Assembly (NCBI GenBank): GCA_016844515.1
Contig: JAERMP010000037.1
Coordinates: 1-12,385, forward strand
Reading direction: 5' to 3'
From: Thermoleophilia bacterium
Lineage (GTDB): Bacteria; Actinomycetota; Thermoleophilia; Gaiellales; Gaiellaceae
Length of the DNA stretch: 12,385 nucleotides
Shown here: positions 7,106 through 12,385 of the stretch, piece after piece
How the letters are laid out: every line of letters begins with the position of its first letter
How positions within the stretch are numbered: the stretch's first letter is position 1
Position numbers and translations under genes: made by a program
The notes under the pieces: generated by a model
Told to the model about the DNA's origin: nothing
What the model saw: the letters and a program-made list of their open reading frames with translations, nothing else
Database searches by the model: none

Positions 7106-8015
7106 CCGCTCTCGTCGGCGAGGTCGTCCACGGCAGCTCGCGCGCCAGCAGCTCGGCAAGCAGTCGGTTCTCCGGCTCGAAGGTATGTACCAGGCGCTCC
7201 CGGGTTGCAGGAGCCATCGGCGCATACTCTCGGACACCTCGAAGTGGGTAGGCCGGCGCCCGCCACTCCGGGATCTCCAGGAAATCGGCGATCCGAGACA
7301 TGACCTCGGCTGGCGCAGCCAGGAGCTCGTCGCTCGTCAGCACGAACAGCTGCTCGCGGGGGAAGAGCTCGAGCCATCGCTCGAGCTGCTCGGCGTAGCG
7401 GCCGCGGGCGACGTAGGCAATGCGGGCTGCGACGTCCGACGACAAGGAGGGATCTCGCTCGATTCTCTCGAGCGCTTCCGGGAGCTCTCTCTCCTCGCGC
7501 GCGAGAGCCTCCTCGAACGATCCTGGTTCTCGCCCCCACCTGTGCTCCATTTGGTAGTGCGAATACGCGCGATCCACGGGGTCGCGGAGAGCCGAGATCA
7601 GCTTCATGCGTGGGTTGAACGTGTGCACGCGCTCCGGGACGCGCGGATCGAAGAGGTATGTCGTCGACGTCTCGCCGATCCGAGGACGCATGTCCAGGTC
7701 GCGGCGAACCGCGACCGCCCGTGTCGCTAGTGGGAAGTGCGACGCGTACCAGTGGTCGCCGCGTGAGTAGAACAGGCTGAAGTACCGGACCGCCCTCGTG
7801 TTGGCAACGAGCACGCCCGGATGGGCTGCGAGGTACTCATGGAGTGAGGTCGTGCCCGACTTCTGCGCCCCGATGACGAGAAACGTTGGACGGAGCCGGA
7901 CCGGCGCCGTCACGCGTCGGGCGATCCTCCGTGCGCGATCGACGGCTCGACGACCGCGCGAGGTCAAACTATCGTGCGCGCGGGCGAGGAGCGTGGTCGA
8001 GCTCGACGCTGTCAC
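7080..8015 (-). CDS. PAPS-dependent sulfotransferase (heparan/NDST-like Sulfotransfer domain)
   Basis: A 311-residue protein starting at GTG 8015. It would transfer sulfate from PAPS to a hydroxyl or amine, probably on a sugar. A basic N-terminal tail (1-42) precedes the 5'-phosphosulfate loop FLVIGAQKSGTTSL (45-58). The 3'-phosphate site is ALRDPVDRAYSHY (142-154), with Arg144 and Ser152 as the expected ligands. Between them lies the family's 'FF...G..WY...FP' segment as YFSLFYSRGDHWYASHFP. The usual Lys-Glu just before it (KE-x-x-(F/Y)F) is replaced by Arg74-Ala75, which removes the glutamate thought to act as base in NDST-type enzymes. Length and the other motifs are intact. The gene is convergent with the GT-B gene (26-bp overlap) and divergent from the first family-2 glycosyltransferase (78-bp gap). 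It likely decorates the glycan made by its neighbours. Confidence 0.88.
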   Translation of the reverse strand: MTASSSTTLLARAHDSLTSRGRRAVDRARRIARRVTAPVRLRPTFLVIGAQKSGTTSLHEYLAAHPGVLVANTRAVRYFSLFYSRGDHWYASHFPLATRAVAVRRDLDMRPRIGETSTTYLFDPRVPERVHTFNPRMKLISALRDPVDRAYSHYQMEHRWGREPGSFEEALAREERELPEALERIERDPSLSSDVAARIAYVARGRYAEQLERWLELFPREQLFVLTSDELLAAPAEVMSRIADFLEIPEWRAPAYPLRGVREYAPMAPATRERLVHTFEPENRLLAELLARELPWTTSPTRAATRPVRPL

Positions 8016-8022
8016 GGCAAGG

Positions 8023-8028
8023 AGCCTA
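8023..8028 (-). promoter_or_regulatory. Possible -10 element for the sulfotransferase gene (leaderless)
   Basis: Read on the minus strand, TAGGCT lies 7 nt before the GTG at 8015, so transcription would begin at or next to the start codon. No Shine-Dalgarno sequence precedes this GTG. No clear -35 is seen. Confidence 0.35.
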
Positions 8029-8079
8029 GGGCTTGCGCCAGCGCTGCTACCGAGGAAGCCCTCGCCGACGGCCTCGTAC

Positions 8080-8085
8080 TACGCT
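8080..8085 (+). promoter_or_regulatory. Possible -10 element for the first family-2 glycosyltransferase gene (leaderless)
   Basis: TACGCT, within TACTACGCT, ends 8 nt before the GTG at 8094. Spacing again suggests a leaderless mRNA, and there is no good ribosome binding site. It shares the 78-bp divergent gap with the sulfotransferase promoter candidate. Confidence 0.35.
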
Positions 8086-8093
8086 ACGGCGCC

Positions 8094-9167
8094 GTGAAGC
8101 TCGTGCTGACACTCGTCGTCCGCGACGAGGCGGATGTGATCGATGCGAACGTCGCATTCCATCTGAATGCCGGTGTCGACTTCGTGATCGCTCTGGACAA
8201 CGGCTCCCACGACGGCACCGTGGATGTGCTCGACGCCTACTCGAGAGAGGGGTGGTTGCACCTGATCCGGGATCCGAGCGGCAACATCGGCCGCGGCGAG
8301 TCCCAGACGATGTTGGCGCGTCTGGCTGCAGCGGACTTTGAAGCGGATTGGGTGATCACTGCCGACGCCGACCAGTTCTACTGGCCACGCGGGGGGTCGC
8401 TGAGAGAGATCCTCGTGGCTATTCCCGACCGGTTCGGGATCCTCACCGCACCCCGAAGGGTGTTCGCTCCGCGACCGGACGGTAAGGGGTCTTTCGCCGA
8501 GCGCATGACGGCCCGAGTCTCCACCCCCGCTCCGATCAACGATCCGGCAAGCCCGTTCCGGCCGCAGTCGAACGTCATCCATCGTGCGCACACAGGCGTC
8601 GTCGTGGCACCCGGGAATCGCGGCGTTTGGGGAGTTCCCTACGCCGCGTTGCGAGGGTGGTCCCCGATCGAGGTTCTTCACTTCCCGCTCCGATCCATGG
8701 AGCAGTGTGAGCGGAAGTACATCGCTGCAAACAGGAGATGGCTGCGCAACGCTGTGCGCGCAAAAGCGAACGCCATGCACGACGTTGGTCGCTTCCGAGA
8801 GTATTACGAGGGGCTCATCGTTGACGACTCGGCGCTCGAGAGAGGGCTTGCGGACGGGTCGCTCGCGATCGACACTCGTCTACGCGACGCCCTGCGTACC
8901 CTCTGGCTCGAAGGCGGTGGCGCGCGAGTCCTACCTCGATTCGCACTCCCATCGCCTCGGTGGTCCGGACTGTCATTCCCTTCGCCGTCGCTCACCGACG
9001 AGGCCGAGTATGCACTCGACCTCTCTGTCATCGACGCGGCTGACGCCGTCCGCAACCAACGACGGATCGATGAGCTGGAAAGACGAGTCGGCCTGCTCGA
9101 GCGGCGAATCGTCCCGTCGTTCCTCGGTGGCGTTCATCGCCGTGCCGCTAGCTCAAAGCCGAGGTAG
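8094..9167 (+). CDS. Family-2 glycosyltransferase (Glyco_tranf_2_4-like), copy 1
   Basis: A 357-residue protein from GTG 8094. This start is chosen because the paralogue at 10886 begins with the same MKLV(L/M)TLV sequence; the open frame extends further upstream to 7974 without family-like sequence. It would transfer a sugar from a nucleotide donor. Features are MKLVLTLVVRDEADVI (1-16) as the first nucleotide-binding strand, ALDNGSHDGTVDVL (33-46), and the metal-binding DAD (91-93) in DADQFYWPRGG. The conserved block INDPASPFRP (148-157), HRAH and LRGWSPIEVLHFP follow. A short C-terminal coiled coil (323-339) has heptad positions Ile, Leu, Val, Leu, Ile. No membrane segment is seen. Length, DxD position and coiled-coil position equal those of the copy at 10886-11959. 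The 3' end overlaps the convergent membrane gene by 20 bp. Confidence 0.85.
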   Translation: MKLVLTLVVRDEADVIDANVAFHLNAGVDFVIALDNGSHDGTVDVLDAYSREGWLHLIRDPSGNIGRGESQTMLARLAAADFEADWVITADADQFYWPRGGSLREILVAIPDRFGILTAPRRVFAPRPDGKGSFAERMTARVSTPAPINDPASPFRPQSNVIHRAHTGVVVAPGNRGVWGVPYAALRGWSPIEVLHFPLRSMEQCERKYIAANRRWLRNAVRAKANAMHDVGRFREYYEGLIVDDSALERGLADGSLAIDTRLRDALRTLWLEGGGARVLPRFALPSPRWSGLSFPSPSLTDEAEYALDLSVIDAADAVRNQRRIDELERRVGLLERRIVPSFLGGVHRRAASSKPR

Positions 9168-10806
9168 CACTGGTTCGTTCGGCTCGCGTCTCCAGCCCTG
9201 CCGCATCGCGGTCCCCGAGGAGACCGGCGCAGCCAAGAAGGACGAAGGCAGGCGCGACCGGGAGCAAGAAGTGGAGGTCGGCGAAGAGGCCGAGCGCGTT
9301 GAGCCAGACGACAGCAAACGCCGCCAAGGCAAGCGCGACGAGTGTTCCAGAGCTACGCGGCCGCCGAAATGCGATCCCGACTAACCCGGCGGCGAACCAC
9401 ATCCACGGACGAGGGAACCAGCGGGAGAGCTGGTTGAGTCGAAGCGCCAGCTGCTCGTTGCCGGCGCGATCTGGAAGTGCCTCGAAGAGGTCGTCGGTTT
9501 CGCGCCGGATCTCCTCGAAGCGTCTACGGTCGCTCGCGTTTCGGAATGTAAAGCGCCACTCGGTCGGTGAGGTCCAGACTTGTCGGATGCTCTGGTCCGG
9601 TCTCGAGATCCAGACCACCTGCCCCGACGGGATGGGCTCGCCTTCGGTAGGAGCCGGCAGCTCTTTGCTCCCGATGACGACGGTCTTCGGCTCGGTGGCG
9701 TCCGTGACCACCTCGTCGGCGCTTGGCGAGACAACGCGAAACTGGGCTTTGCTCAGCTCGTCCCAGATCGTCCTCACGACTCCTGACGCGTACGTGCCCG
9801 GCTCGGCCCGGACGCCCTCGAGCCCAGCGCCACGGAGAACGCGGTAGTCGTTTTCCCAACCGAACACTTGGTCGGAGAGGAGATAGAGGTCCTCGTGAAC
9901 CCTGAAGCTCCCGCGCTCGAAGAGCTCGTCCAGCGTGACCCCGTAGGAGCGATAGGGCTCGCGAGTGAGCAGATGGCGCTCGATTGCGGCCGCGAGTCTC
10001 CTCGATTGTTCTCCGTTGTCCGGAGAGACGATGTTGTCGGTGATGAAGGCGCGGTAGAACGGGACGATTGCGTTCCCACCGCGTGCGAGCGCGTACGTGT
10101 CGAAGCGGATGCCATTGTGCACAGACCACGCAACGAGCGGAAGAGTCGCCGCCAGCGCGAAAGCAACCGCCCATCCGACCCGCTCGCGCCAGGCGCCGCG
10201 GAGCAGCAGCGGGAAGACGACGAGACCGAGAAGCACCGTGTTGCCGGGACGAATGAGGGCGAGAGCTGCGACTCCGAGCCCCGCGAGCACGAAACGTCCC
10301 GCGGACGGTTGCGATGCGGCGCGAACGACGAGGAGTGCCCACACGGCGAATCCGGCAGCGAAGATCGGCTCGCTCGAGAGCTCGTGGAACATCAGTGCAT
10401 ATCCGGGATAGACGAGCAACGCCGCCGCGGTAACGAGCGCTGTCCGGGCTCCGAAGAAGCGCGCAGCAAGGCTCCAGCAGACGATCGAGGAGGCGTAGAG
10501 CACAGCCATCAGGGGCTCCACCAGCGCACCGTCGAGCAGATCGAGGGAGCCTCCCGTGAAGAGTGGAGCCACAGGTGTGCGGAACAGAAGCGACCATGGC
10601 AGGAGCACGTCTCGGTCGAAGAGCTGAACGTAGGCGAGGAGGTACTCGTCGAGATCGCGCCCTGACTTGAGCGGCCATGCGACCGCTCGCGCCGCGTACG
10701 TGCACAGCGCTGCCACGAAGACTACGACGACCCCCGCGCGCCTCGACGCCAGCCGTTCCAGCCATGCAAGGACGGACGCGAACCGACGCCTCATCGTGCC
10801 GGGCAC
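9148..10806 (-). CDS. Polytopic membrane protein, GT-C / ArnT-PMT (GT39)-like glycosyltransferase
   Basis: A 552-residue protein from GTG 10806; an ATG four codons later (10794) is a good alternative. One membrane segment lies at about 24-43, followed by a loop with SGRDLDEYL (48-56) whose two acidic residues match the Asp/Glu motif in the first extracytoplasmic loop of GT-C enzymes. About five or six more segments fall between 95 and 230, with a FHELSSEPIF segment (140-149) resembling the 'SEPLF' of GT39-like proteins and ALIRPGN (183-189). A soluble stretch of about 225 residues (230-455) follows, then three segments (about 460-530). Such enzymes use lipid-phosphate-linked sugars and act on the outer face of the membrane. 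The late soluble block is larger than usual between membrane segments, so a different membrane role is possible. It overlaps copy 1 of the family-2 gene tail to tail and is divergent from copy 2 (79 bp). Confidence 0.75.
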   Translation of the reverse strand: MPGTMRRRFASVLAWLERLASRRAGVVVVFVAALCTYAARAVAWPLKSGRDLDEYLLAYVQLFDRDVLLPWSLLFRTPVAPLFTGGSLDLLDGALVEPLMAVLYASSIVCWSLAARFFGARTALVTAAALLVYPGYALMFHELSSEPIFAAGFAVWALLVVRAASQPSAGRFVLAGLGVAALALIRPGNTVLLGLVVFPLLLRGAWRERVGWAVAFALAATLPLVAWSVHNGIRFDTYALARGGNAIVPFYRAFITDNIVSPDNGEQSRRLAAAIERHLLTREPYRSYGVTLDELFERGSFRVHEDLYLLSDQVFGWENDYRVLRGAGLEGVRAEPGTYASGVVRTIWDELSKAQFRVVSPSADEVVTDATEPKTVVIGSKELPAPTEGEPIPSGQVVWISRPDQSIRQVWTSPTEWRFTFRNASDRRRFEEIRRETDDLFEALPDRAGNEQLALRLNQLSRWFPRPWMWFAAGLVGIAFRRPRSSGTLVALALAAFAVVWLNALGLFADLHFLLPVAPAFVLLGCAGLLGDRDAAGLETRAERTSATSALS

Positions 10807-10865
10807 TCTCTCACGAACCGAACGAGCTGTCGGTCAGTTGTCCGGCCCCGCGACATCCCCGTGCT

Positions 10866-10878
10866 AGGAGAGGCAGGA
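10866..10878 (+). promoter_or_regulatory. Ribosome binding site of the second family-2 glycosyltransferase
   Basis: AGGAGAGGCAGGA is purine-rich and contains AGGAG (10866-10870), with GGCAGGA ending 7 nt before the GTG at 10886. It decides that start and is the clearest Shine-Dalgarno sequence in the window. The rest of the 79-bp divergent gap holds only a weak TTGTCC at 10838-10843 as a possible -35. Confidence 0.6.
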
Positions 10879-10885
10879 TTCTCTC

Positions 10886-11959
10886 GTGAAGCTCGTCATG
10901 ACACTCGTCTGCCGCGACGCCGAGGACGTGCTCGACGCCCAGATCGCGTTCCATCTGAGCGCGGGCGTCGACTTCGTGATCGCCACCGACCATCGCTCGG
11001 TTGACGGCACGACCGACATTCTCGAGCGGTACGAACGGCACGGGTACCTACACCTCATCCGAGAGGACTCGGAGGAGTTCGAACAGGCAGCTTGGGTGAC
11101 CCGCATGGCGCGCCTCGCGGCAACGGACTTCGCCGCTGACTGGGTCATCAACTCGGACGCCGACGAGTTTTGGTGGCCCCGAGGGCCCGATCTCAAGCAG
11201 GTTCTCTCCTCGATTCCGTCCCGCTACGGGCTCGTGCGGGCGATCTGGAGGACTTTTCCTCCGCGCCCGGACGATACGCAGTACTTCGCGGAGCGCATGA
11301 CCGTCCGCGTCTCTCCCGTCGCGCCGATCAACGATCCGACTACCCCGTGGCGACCAAACGCCAAGCTCATCCACCGCGCGGATCCGGCTGTGACCGTTCG
11401 GATCGGAAACCACGCGGTCGAAAACACGACGCTTCAGCCGTTGCGTGGCTGGTTTCCTGTCGAGATCCTGCACTTTCCATGGCGCTCGTATGCTCAGTGC
11501 TCGCAGAAGGCGTCCCTGTTCAGGTCGAGCGGCTTCTACCACGGCCATCGGCTCGTTCACGACGCGCAGGCAGCCGGGCTCATCGCGGAGTACTACGACT
11601 CATTGGTCGTGGACGACGATGCGCTCGAGCGCGGGCTGGCCGAGGGTGCGCTCGTGCACGACACCCGCCTGCGTGACGCCCTACGCACATTGGCCGGCTC
11701 GACCGTCGTTCCCGGGTCTGCCCACAGCGACCGCTTTGCGTTGCCCTCCGAAGCACCGCCGCTCGTCTTTCGAACACCAAGCGTCGTGGACGACGTCGCC
11801 TACGCGATCGACGCGGCGGTCTTCGGCGAAGCGGAGATCGTGCGCGCGCAGCGACGGCTCGACGACCTCGAGCAGCGAATCGCGTCGCTCGAGCGTCGTC
11901 CCTGGTCGCGTCTCGTTCGCAAGCTTCGTCGAGCAGTCGGCCGGGATCGCGCAACGTGA
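10886..11959 (+). CDS. Family-2 glycosyltransferase (Glyco_tranf_2_4-like), copy 2
   Basis: A 357-residue protein from GTG 10886, preceded by a good ribosome binding site. It is a clear paralogue of the protein at 8094-9167, collinear throughout: MKLVMTLVCRDAEDVL (1-16), DHRSVDGTTDIL (35-46), the metal-binding DAD (91-93) in DADEFWWPRG, INDPTTPWRP (148-157), LRGWFPVEILHFP, ALERGLAEGAL and RLRDALRTL. Its C-terminal coiled coil (323-338, Leu-Leu-Ile-Leu heptads) is followed by a basic tail WSRLVRKLRR that might contact membrane lipids. The DxD is followed by Glu here and Gln in copy 1, and ALDNGS becomes ATDHRS, so donor or acceptor choice may differ. The stop shares four bases (GTGA, 11956-11959) with the next start, so the two genes are likely co-translated. 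Confidence 0.85.
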   Translation: MKLVMTLVCRDAEDVLDAQIAFHLSAGVDFVIATDHRSVDGTTDILERYERHGYLHLIREDSEEFEQAAWVTRMARLAATDFAADWVINSDADEFWWPRGPDLKQVLSSIPSRYGLVRAIWRTFPPRPDDTQYFAERMTVRVSPVAPINDPTTPWRPNAKLIHRADPAVTVRIGNHAVENTTLQPLRGWFPVEILHFPWRSYAQCSQKASLFRSSGFYHGHRLVHDAQAAGLIAEYYDSLVVDDDALERGLAEGALVHDTRLRDALRTLAGSTVVPGSAHSDRFALPSEAPPLVFRTPSVVDDVAYAIDAAVFGEAEIVRAQRRLDDLEQRIASLERRPWSRLVRKLRRAVGRDRAT

Positions 11960-12385
11960 GACCTCGTCGCGCCTCCCTGAAGGGATCACCCGCTTCAGGC
12001 GATGTCCTGCGCGGGCTTCGTGTGACCATGGTGCTGAACTGGGCCGCCCTCGGCGGCGCGGAGCGGCGCGCGTTCACTCTTGCCCGCTGGCTCACGGAGT
12101 CGAGGGGAGCGAGTGTCGAGGTGCTGGCTCTTACCGACCGCGACGGCCGGGCCGTCGAGATGGCGCGGGCGCTTGGGATTCCCTGGCGTCGAGCCGTCGT
12201 CCAGTGGGACGGCGGCAAGAAGGCGAAGGCGCAGGACTTCACGCGTTTCGTGCGAGCCCTGCGGCGGGGTCGGCCGGACCTCGTGATGCCGTTCTGCGCG
12301 CTGCCGAATGTTCTCTCCGGGATTGGCTGGAGGATGGCCGGCGCTTCGACGTGCGTCTGGTACCAGGCGGATGTCAGCCCATTCA
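11956..12385 (+). CDS. GT4-type glycosyltransferase, N-terminal part (cut by window edge)
   Basis: The frame from GTG 11956 stays open to the end of the window, giving 143 residues. RVTMVLNWAALGGAERRAF followed by LARWL (about 23-46) is the first strand and glycine-rich loop of GT-B retaining transferases, where 'GGAER' is a hallmark of family GT4 N-terminal domains. RPDLVMPFCALPNVLSG (112-128) matches the strand and helix that follow in this fold. The start overlaps the previous stop (GTGA). This gives about 20 extra residues before the expected first strand, so GTG 12022 is an alternative start. An inverted repeat (CCTGAAG 11976-11982, CTTCAGG 11993-11999) lies among the first codons. Probable role: adding a sugar to the same glycan as its upstream neighbour. 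The C-terminal donor-binding half is not in view. Confidence 0.8.
   Translation, partial: MRPRRASLKGSPASGDVLRGLRVTMVLNWAALGGAERRAFTLARWLTESRGASVEVLALTDRDGRAVEMARALGIPWRRAVVQWDGGKKAKAQDFTRFVRALRRGRPDLVMPFCALPNVLSGIGWRMAGASTCVWYQADVSPF

Noticed and set aside
9868..10665. Plus-strand 265-residue open frame
   Set aside because: It is antisense to the GT-C-like membrane gene. Its Glu/Arg-rich sequence without motifs is the usual mirror of a hydrophobic coding strand.
11580..12242. Minus-strand 220-residue open frame across the end of copy 2
   Set aside because: It is antisense to two genes with clear glycosyltransferase motifs and is dominated by Arg and Ser.

Overview
This window is GC-rich, gene-dense DNA with many GTG start codons and short or overlapping gene junctions. 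That pattern fits a high-GC bacterium, most likely an actinomycete-like lineage (perhaps Thermoleophilia). The taxonomic guess is an inference from style and protein flavour, not from a marker gene. No rRNA, tRNA, CRISPR array, integrase or transposase gene was seen.

Layout. Positions 1-105 hold the last 34 codons of a plus-strand enzyme whose tail resembles the mandelate racemase / sugar-acid dehydratase branch of the enolase superfamily. A long palindromic element follows (about 98-267, with perfect 22-bp terminal inverted repeats flanked by TA inside CTAG). It looks like a small non-autonomous mobile element or fold-back repeat, and it supplies the stop codon of that gene. On the minus strand (282-2783) lies an 833-residue membrane protein with a central spermidine-synthase-like SAM domain. 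Divergent from it is a small class I methyltransferase (2895-3683). Next come a fused transketolase (3804-5747) and a GT-B-fold glycosyltransferase (5747-7105), joined by a one-base stop/start overlap.

The right half alternates strands: a sulfotransferase (7080-8015, minus), a family-2 glycosyltransferase (8094-9167, plus), a polytopic GT-C-like membrane protein (9148-10806, minus), a second family-2 glycosyltransferase paralogous to the first (10886-11959, plus), and a GT4-type glycosyltransferase cut by the window edge (11956 onward, plus). Convergent neighbours overlap tail to tail by 26 and 20 bp. Divergent neighbours are separated by only 78-79 bp.

Taken together, 2895-12385 reads as part of a locus that builds and decorates an extracellular polysaccharide or glycolipid: four glycosyltransferases of three types, a membrane GT-C-like enzyme, a PAPS-type sulfotransferase, a methyltransferase and a carbohydrate-metabolising transketolase. 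The product cannot be read from sequence. The most interesting points are the palindromic element at the left edge, the duplicated family-2 glycosyltransferase set among strand-alternating cassettes, a sulfotransferase lacking the usual Lys-Glu of its catalytic loop, and a transketolase with split-type motifs coupled to a glycosyltransferase.
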